Source: Fimbriimonas sp. (GTDB taxonomy: Bacteria; Armatimonadota; Fimbriimonadia; Fimbriimonadales; Fimbriimonadaceae). From it: a stretch of DNA of 64,000 nucleotides. The stretch lies in contig JARLGV010000051.1 in the NCBI GenBank assembly GCA_031292555.1, positions 106,887 through 170,886 on the forward strand, in the 5' to 3' direction. The notes below the pieces were generated by a model. The model worked only from the letters and a program-made list of their open reading frames with translations, had not been told where the DNA came from and ran no database searches. Shown one piece after another: positions 50,967-60,379 of the stretch. Within the stretch, counting starts at the first letter, position 1, and the number at the start of each line of letters is the position of its first letter. The position numbers were made by a program, and so were the translations under genes.

Positions 50967-53732
50967 TCAGGCGCCGGCAGGCAGATCCTGACGAACCGAG
51001 TCGGGTCTGCCCCATCGCTTCAGAACGGCGTATAGCTCGTCGGGCCGCACGGGTTTGACCACATAGTCGTCCATGCCGGCGAGGAGACCCACCTCCCGGT
51101 CGCCGGGCATCGCCTTGGCGGTCATGGCGACAATAGGAATCCGCTTCCGACCGAACGCCTCTCGCCGCCTGATCTCCGCCGTCGCCTCGTAGCCGTCCAT
51201 CTCGGGCATATGGACGTCCATCAAGATGACATCGAAGTCCGATTCGTCGAGGACCTCCAGCGCCTTCTTGCCAGTCTCAACGACCGTTACACGACAGTCG
51301 AACCGGTCCAGCATCATTCGAGCGACCATCTGATTGATCTCGTTGTCTTCTGCAAGGAGAACGTTCAAGCCGAGCGGGTCCTGGGGCGCAGTCGAGGCGC
51401 AAGCGAGTTCACTTAGGAAACGCGGATCGCCCAACACGGAGAGCATCACATTGAAGAGCTGCGATTGGCGTGCCGGCTTGGTGAGCACTGCGACGAATCC
51501 CTCCGCTCGCGATCGGTCGACTGCGCCATAGCCACCGACCGAAGTATACAAAATCAGAGGAAGATGCTTGACTTGATCATTTGCTACGATTCGTTCCATC
51601 AAGCCCTGGCCGTCGATGTCCGGCATCTGCATATCGAGAATCGCAACCCTGAACGGAATGCCGCTCGCGACAGAATCGTCTAGAAGACCCAGTCCCTCTT
51701 CCGCCGAACTCGCTTCCACCGGCTGGCAGCCCCATGAGGCGAGTTGCTCGCGCAGAACCCACCTATTCGTCGCGTTGTCGTCGACGATCAGCACCCTGAG
51801 CCCAGACATGAGTTCCGGCGCGAGGGTTATCTCCTTCCTTTCGCCGGTTTGTTTGGGCAACGTCAGGTCGACGTAGAAGGTGCTGCCTCTTCCTTCTTCG
51901 CTTGACATGGCGATCTGTCCGCCCATGAGTTCGGTTAAGCTCCGAGAGATCGTCAGACCAAGACCGGTGCCCCCAAACTTTCTGGTGGTACTGCCGTCGG
52001 CCTGAGTGAAGCTATCGAAGATCCTCGCTTGAGCCTCTCGGGCGATTCCGATGCCGGTATCGGCGACCGAGAGCCGGATCAAGGCATCCGCATCCGTCTC
52101 CTGGAGAAGCGCCACCTCCAATCGGACCTCGCCGTGCTCGGTGAATTTGACCGCGTTACCCATCAGGTTTGTCAGGATCTGGCGGAGGCGCGCCGGGTCG
52201 CCCTGGAGAAACTCCGGCACCTCATACGGGAATACGCATGCAACCTCAAGCCCCTTTCGATAGGCGTTGCTTGCCACAAGTCCGGTGACCTCTTCCATGA
52301 CCAGCCGCAGATTAAAGTCGGTGACCTCCACCTGCATCTTGCCCGCCTCGATTCGGCTGAAGTCGAGGATGTCGTTGATCACCGTAAGCAACGCGTCCGC
52401 ACTGCTACGGACCGTGCTTGCGAATTCGTGCTGCTCATTGGTGAGGCGCGTACCTAGCAGAAGCTCGGTGATCCCTAATATTCCGTTCATAGGCGTTCGG
52501 ATCTCGTGGCTCATGTTGGCGAGAAACTCCGACTTGGCACGGGTGGAGGCCAATGCCAAGTCACGCGCCTCCGCAAGGTCGATGGCCTGGCGTTCAAGCA
52601 ACTCTGCGTGGTGCTCCGCCATGCGCTTCGCCTGTTCCAGTTGGGCCATCGTGTTCTGTAGTTCTTGCTGCTCGCGCCTTTGTGTCGTCACGTCCCGGTT
52701 GACGCCGATAATCCCCACAACCCGCCCCTGGGAATCGCGAAGCGGAACCTTCGTCGTCCAGAACCATTGCGGGTTTCCCAGTGGGTCCTGAGCCGGCTCC
52801 ATCCGATTGAGCAGCGGTTTTCCAGTCCGAATCACCTCCTGTTCGTCCTCGTAAAACGGTTGGGCGATCTCGCTTGGGAAGAGGTCGAAGTCGGTCTTTC
52901 CCAGGAAGGCCTCTTTCGATGCGGCGCCCACATGCCTCAGGTGCGCCGTATTTTCCAAGACAAAACGTCCCTGCAAGTCCTTGACGAACACCATATCCGG
53001 CAAGTTGTCGATCAGAGTGCGGAGCATCACCCGCTCCTGGTTGAGCCTTTCCTCCGCGACCTTAAGGTCGGTGATATCCATGCAGACACCGACGACGTAG
53101 TACTTGCCCCCGTCCACGTAATCGATCTGAACATCCTCGTAGAACCAGCGGATACGGCCGTCAGGTAGAACACAGCGATACTCGACTCGATATCCGGGCG
53201 CTTTCGAGCGAAATGCTTCCTTGGCGGTCGTATCGCAGTGGATCGAGTCTTCCTGCAGTTTGGACCGGTACCAAGCATCGGTGAACGTTTGGCCCGGGCG
53301 TGGTTCGACAGGGAGAACCTTGCGCGCGGCCTCTTCATGGGAGACTTGGGTATCCCAAATATAGTCTCCCGCCTCTTCGAATATATCGGCATGCCACACG
53401 ATGCACCGAACCGAGGACAGGATGTGCTTTAGTTGGCTCTGGACCCGCTCTCGTTCGGCAACCACGGCCAGCGTGCGCCGATTCAAACGTTCCTTCTGTC
53501 GGGCGGCGAGACCGGAAACGACGCCGGCCATCGTGGCGCATACAGTCACCGTCAGCCAGTTTTCGGAAGCCGGGTTATATGATGGAGAGGTGAAGCGCTG
53601 GAACAAGTTAACGACGATCGCGCCGACAAGCACCAACAGGAGCGTGACGAGCCCAGTCGAAAGTGGTCCGAATTCAAATAGCCCGCCCCAAGGCTGCCTT
53701 TGCCTGAAGTCGCGCGAGTCGGAATCCGCCAT
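50967..53732 (-). CDS. Membrane hybrid histidine kinase with two PAS and two receiver domains
   Basis: 921 residues. Two membrane helices (LVTLLLVLVGAIVVNLF; WLTVTVCATMAGVVSGLAA) are followed by a short coiled coil, PAS domains at about 110-225 and 235-345 (each with a PAC-like end: YYVVGVCMDITDLKVAEERL; VVGIIGVNRDVTTQRREQQ), and HisKA with the phospho-acceptor in NMSHEIRTPMNG (about 405). HATPase follows at about 450-620 (DTGIGIAREAQARIFDSFTQAD, GTGLGLTISRSLTELMGG). Receiver 1 is at about 640-760 (LIVDDNATN, ILDMQMPDIDG) and receiver 2 at about 785-905 (LAEDNEINQ, ILMDVHMPEMDG). There is no Hpt or output domain, so phosphate must pass to a separate protein. Confidence 0.9.
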   Translation of the reverse strand: MADSDSRDFRQRQPWGGLFEFGPLSTGLVTLLLVLVGAIVVNLFQRFTSPSYNPASENWLTVTVCATMAGVVSGLAARQKERLNRRTLAVVAERERVQSQLKHILSSVRCIVWHADIFEEAGDYIWDTQVSHEEAARKVLPVEPRPGQTFTDAWYRSKLQEDSIHCDTTAKEAFRSKAPGYRVEYRCVLPDGRIRWFYEDVQIDYVDGGKYYVVGVCMDITDLKVAEERLNQERVMLRTLIDNLPDMVFVKDLQGRFVLENTAHLRHVGAASKEAFLGKTDFDLFPSEIAQPFYEDEQEVIRTGKPLLNRMEPAQDPLGNPQWFWTTKVPLRDSQGRVVGIIGVNRDVTTQRREQQELQNTMAQLEQAKRMAEHHAELLERQAIDLAEARDLALASTRAKSEFLANMSHEIRTPMNGILGITELLLGTRLTNEQHEFASTVRSSADALLTVINDILDFSRIEAGKMQVEVTDFNLRLVMEEVTGLVASNAYRKGLEVACVFPYEVPEFLQGDPARLRQILTNLMGNAVKFTEHGEVRLEVALLQETDADALIRLSVADTGIGIAREAQARIFDSFTQADGSTTRKFGGTGLGLTISRSLTELMGGQIAMSSEEGRGSTFYVDLTLPKQTGERKEITLAPELMSGLRVLIVDDNATNRWVLREQLASWGCQPVEASSAEEGLGLLDDSVASGIPFRVAILDMQMPDIDGQGLMERIVANDQVKHLPLILYTSVGGYGAVDRSRAEGFVAVLTKPARQSQLFNVMLSVLGDPRFLSELACASTAPQDPLGLNVLLAEDNEINQMVARMMLDRFDCRVTVVETGKKALEVLDESDFDVILMDVHMPEMDGYEATAEIRRREAFGRKRIPIVAMTAKAMPGDREVGLLAGMDDYVVKPVRPDELYAVLKRWGRPDSVRQDLPAGA

Positions 53733-54035
53733 CGGTTAGTGCTGCTCCATTGTCCAGTCCTTAGGCATCTATTTACCGTTCGACCATGTATCCCTGCCTC
53801 AGCCAACTACATCTTACGGCTTTAGTCGCGTTTCCTGGCATAGTTGAGACGCATCAGTATTGACCACCCGCAGATATTGTCCCGCCAACCTTTGCATCGG
53901 CCCGCCGCATTCGAATCTTTACGTTGGCTCGGGATTCGAGCAAGGGATTGCTCGAATCGGATGGGGAACGACGATCCACGGGTATGAAACGCCAAAGAGA
54001 GACCGATTCCGGGGTAAACATCGCAGGACATTCGC

Positions 54036-54049
54036 GGAGGATTTCCTTG
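54036..54049 (+). promoter_or_regulatory. Ribosome binding site that decides the M42 peptidase start
   Basis: GGAGG at 54036-54040, spacer ATTTCC, then TTG at 54047. None of the in-frame ATG codons upstream (53924, 53984) has such a site, and the sequence they would add is not family-like. Confidence 0.65.
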
Positions 54050-55093
54050 GCCCGATTCGAAATATCGACCGACTATTTGGTACAGACATTGGTGGACCTG
54101 CTCAAGACGCCGAGCCCGACCGGCGACACCGACTACGCCGTCAGCTTCGTGCAAGGCGAGTTGGAGAGCATGGGCATCAAGACGAAGCGAACGATCAAAG
54201 GCGCCTTACTCGCCGAAGTCGACGGGCTCCGCCACGACAAGCCGAGGGGCCTCTCAGCCCACGTCGACACCCTTGGCGCGATCGTCCGCGAGATCAAACC
54301 GAACGGCCGGCTCAAGCTGTCAGCGCTGAACGGCCTTATGTGGCCGACGGTGGAAAGCGAAGGACTTTCAATCGCGACCCGGTCTGGCCAACAGATTCGC
54401 GGCTCGCTTGTGCTCGCCAATGGTGCAGCCCACGTAAACAAGGATGCGACGACCGCGCCGCGAACGGCCGACACGATGGAGGTCCGACTCGACGAGCGGA
54501 CGACCCGCGCGGAAGAGACCCGTCTGCTCGGCATCGAGATCGGCGATTTCGTATATTTCGACCCGCGCGTTGAAGTAAGCGATTCTGGATTTGTCCGCTC
54601 GCGGTTCTTGGATGACAAAGCTTGCGTGGCATGCACGTTGGCCGCCCTCAAGGCGTTGGTGGATGGCGGCGTAACTCCCGTCCAGAAGGCGACGGTGCTG
54701 ATCAGTAACTATGAAGAGGTCGGCCATGGCGGCGTCGACGGCTTGCCAGCCAATCTGCACGAGCTGCTCATCCTCGATATGGCCTGCATCGGCGACGGGC
54801 TCTCTGGCGACGAGTTCCACTGCTCGATATGCGTCAAGGACTCCAGCGGACCGTACAGCAAGAACCTGAGCGACAAGCTTCGGGCGATGTCCGCACGGGT
54901 AGGAATCGACCTAAAGCCGGACGTTTACCCGTACTACAGCAGCGACGGAAGCGCGTACTGGCGCAGCGGCGGGCAGGCCGAGGTAGCTCTGATCGGTCCA
55001 GGAGTGGACACCAGCCATGGCTACGAGCGGACTCACGTGGACGCGTTGAACGACACCGCCCAGGTCATTGCCGAATACCTGATCGAAGAGTAA
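54047..55093 (+). CDS. M42-family aminopeptidase (glutamyl aminopeptidase/endoglucanase M-like)
   Basis: 348 residues starting at TTG 54047 (LARFEISTDYLVQTLVDLLKTPSPTGDTDY). The binuclear metal-site segments are in family order: GLSAHVDTLGAIVREIKPNG (His and Asp), FVRSRFLDDKACVACTLAALKAL (bridging Asp), ISNYEEVGHGG (catalytic and metal Glu), LLILDMACIGDG (Asp) and GVDTSHGYERTHVDAL (His). M42 enzymes form dodecameric cytoplasmic aminopeptidases that trim peptides released by proteases. No signal peptide follows from this start. It stands alone between divergent and convergent neighbours. Confidence 0.85.
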   Translation: MARFEISTDYLVQTLVDLLKTPSPTGDTDYAVSFVQGELESMGIKTKRTIKGALLAEVDGLRHDKPRGLSAHVDTLGAIVREIKPNGRLKLSALNGLMWPTVESEGLSIATRSGQQIRGSLVLANGAAHVNKDATTAPRTADTMEVRLDERTTRAEETRLLGIEIGDFVYFDPRVEVSDSGFVRSRFLDDKACVACTLAALKALVDGGVTPVQKATVLISNYEEVGHGGVDGLPANLHELLILDMACIGDGLSGDEFHCSICVKDSSGPYSKNLSDKLRAMSARVGIDLKPDVYPYYSSDGSAYWRSGGQAEVALIGPGVDTSHGYERTHVDALNDTAQVIAEYLIEE

Positions 55094-55102
55094 TCGCCCG
55101 AC

Positions 55103-55399
55103 CTAAGCTAGAAGGATTTCGATCCGGCGTGCCAGTTCGAAATCGAACGGCGACAGCCCGTTGACCGCGTGGGTGTACACGGAAACGTGCACCCTCGCGT
55201 ATCCCACCTCTAGGTCGGGATGGTGGTTCATCTGGTCGGCCACCTGTCCGACCGCCAACGCGAACACCAATCCGTCTTTGTAAGTATTGAACGAGAACCG
55301 CTTGGACAGCTTCTCGTTCTCGACTGCCCATCCAGTGAGGGCAGTCAACTCTGCTGCAACCTCGTCGCCGGTCAGCTTGCGATATTCCAATTCCGCCAT
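55103..55399 (-). CDS. 4a-hydroxytetrahydrobiopterin dehydratase (pterin carbinolamine dehydratase)
   Basis: 98 residues, standard length. The active-site block reads QVADQMNHHPDLEVGYARVHVSVYTHAVNGLSPFDFELARRIE, with the three catalytic histidines (MNHHPD and THAVNGLS) intact. It dehydrates 4a-hydroxytetrahydropterin after aromatic amino-acid hydroxylation, or has a role in molybdopterin or folate metabolism. No hydroxylase gene is in view. TAGACT ends 5 nt before the ATG and there is no ribosome site, so the mRNA is probably leaderless. Confidence 0.9.
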   Translation of the reverse strand: MAELEYRKLTGDEVAAELTALTGWAVENEKLSKRFSFNTYKDGLVFALAVGQVADQMNHHPDLEVGYARVHVSVYTHAVNGLSPFDFELARRIEILLA

Positions 55400-55530
55400 T
55401 TCTTAGTCTAGCCCCTTGTCGTCTCGTAACTTTGGCAGGTTTTCGGTGGGTTGAGTGGTGTGGGGCGAGGGTCGGAAAATTGGGTTCGGAGTTCAGGGTT
55501 CGGAAGGCTGGCCGACCCTTTTCGGGGGGA

Positions 55531-56568
55531 CTATCCCCGCTTTCGGATCAGTATCAGTAGCGACGGGGCGCCGATTACGGCGGTAACTATGCCGACCGGG
55601 ATATCTCCGACGACGGTGCCGAATAGTGTGCCGACTCGCTGGGCCAGGAGGTCGGCGGCGAGAAGCAGAGCGGAGCCGATCAGGCCGGAGCCGATCAGGG
55701 AGTAACGCCAGTCCACTCCCAGGACTCGGCGCGAGATATGGGGAGCGACGAGTCCCAAGAATCCGACGATCCCGACAGCTCCGACCGCGGTCGCGGTCAT
55801 CGCGGTTCCGACAACCAACACGATCGTACGCAGCCGACCGACGTCGACGCCCATGCGCGATGCCGCCTCTTCTCCCATCGCAAACGCATTGAGAAGCCTC
55901 GTCTGCCGAACCAAGATCACCGAGCCAATGACCAGCACGGCGAACAGGACGCCGTCCTTGCCGAACTGAGCGGTCCCCATGTTCCCCAAAAGCCATTGCA
56001 GGACCTTGTTGGTATCTTGGCCGGCCAGCAGCAGGCAAAGCGAAAGCAACGAGGACATCAGCGAACCGACAACCACTCCCGCGAGCAGGAGGGTGGTCAC
56101 CTCGACGACGCCCCGACGGCTGGCCAGGCCATAGACGATGCCAAGCGAGATCATCCCCGTCACAAACCCAAGCGCCGCGGATCCCAGCCCGCCAAACCAA
56201 ATATCCCAGCCCAAAATCATCGCGATCGCCCCGCCGATAGCGGCGCCTGAGCTGACCCCAACGATGTATGGCTCGGCGAGCGGATTGCGAAGCTGGGCTT
56301 GGAACGCCGATCCGACCAGCCCTAAGATGCCGCCCACGCAAACGCACTCAAGCGCGCGCGGGAGCCGGATCGCCCATACGACAGTATTTATCGTCGTGGC
56401 TTGGGTGTCGGTCAGGTGTCCCCGGAAGATCTCTGCGACGACCGCCCACGGCAGGTAGTTCTCCGAGCCGCCCACCATTACGTGGACCAACAGGGCGACC
56501 AGAACTAGAACAGTCAGAATCCCGAGGGTGACGACGGGCCCTCGCGGATGACGATTCGAGTTGCCCAC
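55531..56568 (-). CDS. FecCD/BtuC-family ABC transporter permease
   Basis: 345 residues if started at GTG 56568, or 357 from ATG 56604. Nine to ten membrane helices are seen. Family motifs are IRLPRALECVCVGGILGLVGSAFQAQLRNPLAEPYIVGVSSGAAIGG, GQDTNKVLQWLLGNMG, GEEAASRMGVDVGRLR and GIVGFLGLVAPHISRRVLGVDWRYSL (EAA-like coupling loop). It imports iron-siderophore, heme or cobalamin as a dimer. The binding protein and ATPase genes are not adjacent. I prefer GTG 56568 because TATAAT on the minus strand ends 6 nt before it, while the ATG would lie upstream of that promoter. Confidence 0.85.
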   Translation of the reverse strand: MGNSNRHPRGPVVTLGILTVLVLVALLVHVMVGGSENYLPWAVVAEIFRGHLTDTQATTINTVVWAIRLPRALECVCVGGILGLVGSAFQAQLRNPLAEPYIVGVSSGAAIGGAIAMILGWDIWFGGLGSAALGFVTGMISLGIVYGLASRRGVVEVTTLLLAGVVVGSLMSSLLSLCLLLAGQDTNKVLQWLLGNMGTAQFGKDGVLFAVLVIGSVILVRQTRLLNAFAMGEEAASRMGVDVGRLRTIVLVVGTAMTATAVGAVGIVGFLGLVAPHISRRVLGVDWRYSLIGSGLIGSALLLAADLLAQRVGTLFGTVVGDIPVGIVTAVIGAPSLLILIRKRG

Positions 56569-56574
56569 GGGGCG

Positions 56575-56595
56575 ATTATAGCGCCTCGGTATAAT
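56575..56595. promoter_or_regulatory. Two opposed -10 boxes in the FecCD/aminotransferase divergent region
   Basis: TATAAT occurs on the minus strand at 56580-56575, 6 nt before GTG 56568, and on the plus strand at 56590-56595, 8 nt before TTG 56604. Only 9 bp separate the boxes. Both transcripts would be leaderless and the promoters must overlap, so polymerase can hardly occupy both at once. Confidence 0.6.
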
Positions 56596-56603
56596 CTCGC
56601 TCA

Positions 56604-57794
56604 TTGAACAACCTGCCTCTGTCCGCTCGAGCAGGTCTTCTCAAGCCTTCCCCCACGCTTGGCATTAGCGCTAAGGCGAACGCGATGAAGGCGGAGGGGA
56701 TCGATATCGTTTCGTTCGGAGCCGGCGAGCCGGACTTCAACACGCCCGAGCCGGTGTGCGACGCTGCAATCGAGGCAATTCGCGCCGGGTTCACCAAATA
56801 CACTCCTACCGCCGGCATCCCCTCCTTGCGCCAGGCGATTTCCGCGAAGTTGGAGCGAGAAAACCGCCTTCGGTACACACCGGACCAGATCGTGGTTACC
56901 TGCGGGGCGAAGCAAGCAATCTACAACGCTTTGCAGGTCTTGATCGATCCGGACGACGAGGTGATCTTGATCTCGCCGTTTTGGATGACGTACGCCGAGC
57001 AGGTCCGTCTGGCGGGGGGCGTGCCCGTCATCGTGCAGACGCATCACAAAGCCGGGTTCATCCCGGACTACGAGGATCTCCGGGAGGCGATCACAACCAA
57101 GACAAAAGCAATCCTCGTCAACAGCCCAAGCAACCCCACGGGCGCCGTCTTGCCACGGGCTACCTTGAAGGAGATCGCAGGACTTTCAGTCCGATTCGGA
57201 CTTTGGATCGTTGCAGACGAGATCTACGAGCACCTTATCTACGACGGGCTCCGGCACATATCGATCGCTTCGCTCGGAGCAGAGGTATTGGGCCGCACGG
57301 TCACTATCAACGGGTGCTCCAAGAGTTATGCGATGACGGGGTGGCGCATCGGCTACGCGGCTGCTCCTCTCGAAGTGGCGAAAGCGATGAGCAACCTTCA
57401 GGATCAGGTGACCAGCAACGCGACTTCGTTCGCCCAATGGGGCGCAGTGGCGGCGATGAACCTCGACCCGTCCGTCATCGAGACGATGCGGTCCGAGTTT
57501 CAGGCCCGGCGCGATCTCATCTACGATCTGCTAACCGCGATTCCGTATGTGTCGATGGCAAAGCCTCAGGGAGCATTTTATGCCCTTCCCGATATTTCTG
57601 CGTATATCGGAAATGAGTTAAAATCGGATTCGGACCTTGCCTCGTACTTACTGGAGAGGGCCAAAGTAGCCGTCGTTCCCGGATCAGTGTTCCATGGACC
57701 GGGGCATATTCGTCTAAGCTATGCTATCAGCCGAAAGGACATTGTAAAAGGAGTGGCGCGAATAGCAGAAGCGCTCAGCCAGCGCATGGCATGA
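56604..57794 (+). CDS. PLP-dependent class I aminotransferase (aspartate aminotransferase-like)
   Basis: 396 residues from TTG 56604, 8 nt after TATAAT. Fold type I landmarks: KPSPTLGISAKANAMKAEGIDIVSFGAGEPDFNTPEPVC at the N-terminus, NSPSNPTGAVLPRATLKEIA, IVADEIYEHLIYDG (Asp that holds the pyridine nitrogen), NGCSKSYAMTGWRIGYAAAP with the Schiff-base lysine (about residue 239), and RLSYAISRKDI with the carboxylate-binding Arg. Subgroup Ib aspartate or prephenate aminotransferase is most likely. The gene overlaps the RNase III gene by ATGA. Confidence 0.9.
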   Translation: MNNLPLSARAGLLKPSPTLGISAKANAMKAEGIDIVSFGAGEPDFNTPEPVCDAAIEAIRAGFTKYTPTAGIPSLRQAISAKLERENRLRYTPDQIVVTCGAKQAIYNALQVLIDPDDEVILISPFWMTYAEQVRLAGGVPVIVQTHHKAGFIPDYEDLREAITTKTKAILVNSPSNPTGAVLPRATLKEIAGLSVRFGLWIVADEIYEHLIYDGLRHISIASLGAEVLGRTVTINGCSKSYAMTGWRIGYAAAPLEVAKAMSNLQDQVTSNATSFAQWGAVAAMNLDPSVIETMRSEFQARRDLIYDLLTAIPYVSMAKPQGAFYALPDISAYIGNELKSDSDLASYLLERAKVAVVPGSVFHGPGHIRLSYAISRKDIVKGVARIAEALSQRMA

Positions 57795-58495
57795 TTCCGA
57801 AGCCGATACCGCTACGCAACGAAGAGCTATTCAGGCTCGCTATGCGGCACCGCAGCGCGGCGCCGAACCCAGTCGCCGACAGCTACGAGCGTCTGGAGTT
57901 CTTTGGCGACTCCGTACTCGGCCTGGTAATCGCCCAATATCTTTACGAACACCATCCCACCTGGGACCAAGGCATGCTCTCCAAGGCGAAATCGAGCGTG
58001 GTTCAAGAGGCGCCGCTTGCCGAGGTTGCCAAGAAACTGGGCCTCGACGAGTTCATCGAGGTTGGTCCAAGTGAGGAAGCGACAGGCGGTCGGCAGCGTC
58101 CGTCGATCATGGCCGATGTCTTGGAAGCGATCATCGGGAGCGTCTATCTGGAATCGGGCCTCGAGGTTGCCCGCTGGTTTGTGCTGGAGCAGCTTCATCC
58201 CTACCTGCTGAGGATCAGCGGCGGCGACGTTAGTCCGAACGACTACAAGTCGAAGCTGCAAGAAGTCGCCCAGAGCTTTTGGCGACAGTCGCCCATCTAT
58301 CGGGTCGTGCGAGAGACCGGAGTTGCCCACGAGAAGCGGTTCCAGGTACAGGTCGTATTCGACAATGAAACGATCGGCGAGGGCGAGGGTCGAAGCAAGA
58401 AGGAGGCCGAGCAGGACGCGGCGAGAGACGCCCTCGGCGTCATCGACCGGTTCAAACGGGCTCGTGCCGAGGCCCAGCATCCCTTTTCTCAGTGA
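57791..58495 (+). CDS. rnc: Ribonuclease III
   Basis: 234 residues, normal length. The RNase III signature ERLEFFGDSVLGLVIAQYLY (residues 33-52) and the second acidic block ADVLEAIIGSVYLESG (about 114) provide the Mg2+-binding residues. A C-terminal dsRNA-binding domain follows (NDYKSKLQEVAQSFWRQSPIYRVV, KKEAEQDAARDAL). The enzyme cuts double-stranded rRNA precursors and other structured RNAs. It is co-transcribed with the aminotransferase gene. The next genes, on the other strand, encode the Ro-like protein and its RNAs. Confidence 0.95.
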   Translation: MIPKPIPLRNEELFRLAMRHRSAAPNPVADSYERLEFFGDSVLGLVIAQYLYEHHPTWDQGMLSKAKSSVVQEAPLAEVAKKLGLDEFIEVGPSEEATGGRQRPSIMADVLEAIIGSVYLESGLEVARWFVLEQLHPYLLRISGGDVSPNDYKSKLQEVAQSFWRQSPIYRVVRETGVAHEKRFQVQVVFDNETIGEGEGRSKKEAEQDAARDALGVIDRFKRARAEAQHPFSQ

Positions 58496-58513
58496 TGCCA
58501 GGCCCCACGGCCC

Positions 58514-60082
58514 CTATGCGATCGCGAACTCCCGCATCACGGTCGGCACGTTCGTGTCGAACCCGACCACGTCGAGCATTCCCCGATCGTTCGGGTCGGC
58601 GATCGTGCAAGCCGTCGCCGTGACTCCCACCACGATCAACTTCGCGTCGATCCCCATCGCCTCCCGGTACTGCACCAGGGCTTGCGCCGGGTGGATCCTT
58701 CCGAACCACGTCTCGTTGTCCGTGTAGACCACGAACACGTCGACCGGCAGCCAGTTCTTCATCGCGTACTGCATCGGCAGCGAGCAGTCCGTCCTTCCGA
58801 AGTTCTGGTCCCTCGTGTGCCTCAGCGCGTCGTCGAGTCTCATCCTCCGCGAAAGCGGCAGCTGCCGAAACTCGTCCGCAAACGCCATCGGAGTGACGTT
58901 CGTTTCTGTTCCCACCGTGATCATCGCCATCGCGGTCGCGATCTCGCACGCCGTGATCGGCGAACCGTTCACCGGCATCCCCATGGAACCCGAAACGTCC
59001 ACACCGAGCAGGTACCGCTTTCCGGTCGGCTCGACGTTGTCGAAGGCGGTCGCGAACGACTGGTCGAGAGCATCGACCACGGCGGGTACCGGCGCCCACG
59101 TTCCCGAACCGCGATGGCCCTGTCCGGCCGCGTAGGTTCGCTGCGCAAGCAAGATCGCCATCGGGTGGATGCGAGCCTTTCGGATCCGGTTGGCGCTGCC
59201 GAGTTCGGCGAGAACCATCCGAGTCGCCTCCGATCCCGGGGTGAGCAAGCCGACCCGAGTCATCGTCGCCAAGTTCCGGATCATCGCCATCATCGGCATC
59301 TGCTCCAAGAGCGCTTCCCACACGGCAGCGTCGGTCAACCACTCCGTCGGCACCGCTTCCCTCGGAAGCCGGGCCATCCGGACGATCTCCGCCGCCTCGT
59401 TTGCGTCGGCCGCCTTCGCCAACCGCGCCATCGCCTCGATCCTTGGCAACGGCTCAGTCTGCTCGCCGTCCACGATCCACTTGTACAGAGCTCCGTGCGA
59501 CGGCGATGCCGGCACCGGGTGCGCGAGCCGGAGCAGGTCGGCGTGCGACCAGCCCTCCCGCTGCTTGTACTTGATCGCCTGGTACTCCAGGTCGGCGATC
59601 GGCTTGGCGTTGTACCAGGTTCCGATCGCCCTCCGAAGCCCGCGCCCCCATCCCCGCAGACCGTTGCAGATCTCGGCGAACTGGAACAAATGGGTCCCGA
59701 TCCGGCACACGTACGGCAGCGCTTGCAGCGCGGCTGCCCGCGTCTGGTCGTTGCCGAGCGACGCACAAAGGGCCAGTGCGAAGATCGCCGGATCGTTTCT
59801 CGGGGCACGCCCTTCCAGGCTCACCTCGCAGATCCGCAGCACGACCTTCTCTCCGTGCTCCTGAATCAGGGCGACGACGTTGGCGGCATTCTCCTGGGTG
59901 AGGACGACCGGGCTCGCATAGTACGTTCCGCTCTCGCTCCCCAGGATGAGGAAGCGGTCGAGGACCGCCCAGCGATCCAAGGTCCACACGAAGCCGCCCG
60001 CCGCGTTTCGAACCTGGTTCGAACCTGGGATGGGCGCGCTCTGGGGCGTTTGAAATCGATTGAATAGCTTTGCGTACTTCAC
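58514..60082 (-). CDS. rsr: TROVE/vWA-domain RNA-binding protein (bacterial Ro60, Rsr)
   Basis: 522 residues from GTG 60082, which has GAGGTG 7 nt upstream. Residues about 25-340 form the TROVE HEAT-repeat ring (NQVRNAAGGFVWTLDRWAVLDRFLILGSESGTYY is the family start; ICNGLRGWGRGLRRAIGTWYNAKPIADLEYQAIKYKQREGWSHADLLRLAHP is its core). Residues about 345-522 form a von Willebrand A domain with an intact MIDAS, VDVSGSMGMP. Ro60 proteins bind misfolded small RNAs in the ring cavity and Y RNAs on the outer surface; in Deinococcus, Rsr acts with PNPase in rRNA decay. Two Y-RNA-like genes lie just upstream on the same strand. No rtcB is adjacent. Confidence 0.95.
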   Translation of the reverse strand: MKYAKLFNRFQTPQSAPIPGSNQVRNAAGGFVWTLDRWAVLDRFLILGSESGTYYASPVVLTQENAANVVALIQEHGEKVVLRICEVSLEGRAPRNDPAIFALALCASLGNDQTRAAALQALPYVCRIGTHLFQFAEICNGLRGWGRGLRRAIGTWYNAKPIADLEYQAIKYKQREGWSHADLLRLAHPVPASPSHGALYKWIVDGEQTEPLPRIEAMARLAKAADANEAAEIVRMARLPREAVPTEWLTDAAVWEALLEQMPMMAMIRNLATMTRVGLLTPGSEATRMVLAELGSANRIRKARIHPMAILLAQRTYAAGQGHRGSGTWAPVPAVVDALDQSFATAFDNVEPTGKRYLLGVDVSGSMGMPVNGSPITACEIATAMAMITVGTETNVTPMAFADEFRQLPLSRRMRLDDALRHTRDQNFGRTDCSLPMQYAMKNWLPVDVFVVYTDNETWFGRIHPAQALVQYREAMGIDAKLIVVGVTATACTIADPNDRGMLDVVGFDTNVPTVMREFAIA

Positions 60083-60379
60083 TGGTTTTCACCTCTTGCG
60101 CAGCACGAGCGAACGGCTCGTGTCGAGGGGGTTCGGGCACGGGACGTGCGGGAACCTAGGCTTCGTCGAAGAAGCGGGTGAAGTCCGTTGTTTTTGGAAT
60201 CCGCCCGCTCGTTGAAGGAGGGGCGGTCAAGATTTGGAGTTCTCTAGAGCCGTCCCTTCATGGGATCGGAATTGGGCAGCATGGCGCCGACGAAGAGGCA
60301 CGGTAGGACGCCGAAGCTTCCCATCCTCTTTTCGTTTGCGATGCTGTGAACTCGTATCATTTCGTTTTTCCCTGGCGGT
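60083..60379 (-). other. Leader between the Y-RNA-like genes and rsr
   Basis: This 297-bp stretch contains hairpin CACGAGC-GAACG-GCTCGTG (60104-60122) immediately before the rsr ribosome site and a weaker CCGCCC/GGGCGG hairpin upstream of it. A 38-codon frame at 60244-60360 (MIRVHSIANEKRMGSFGVLP) has only a poor ribosome site. I do not regard it as a proven gene. Confidence 0.4.

Noticed and set aside
58682..60067. A 461-codon plus-strand frame
   Set aside because: It is antisense to the TROVE gene, very Arg/His-rich, and without homology. It arises from GC-biased third positions.
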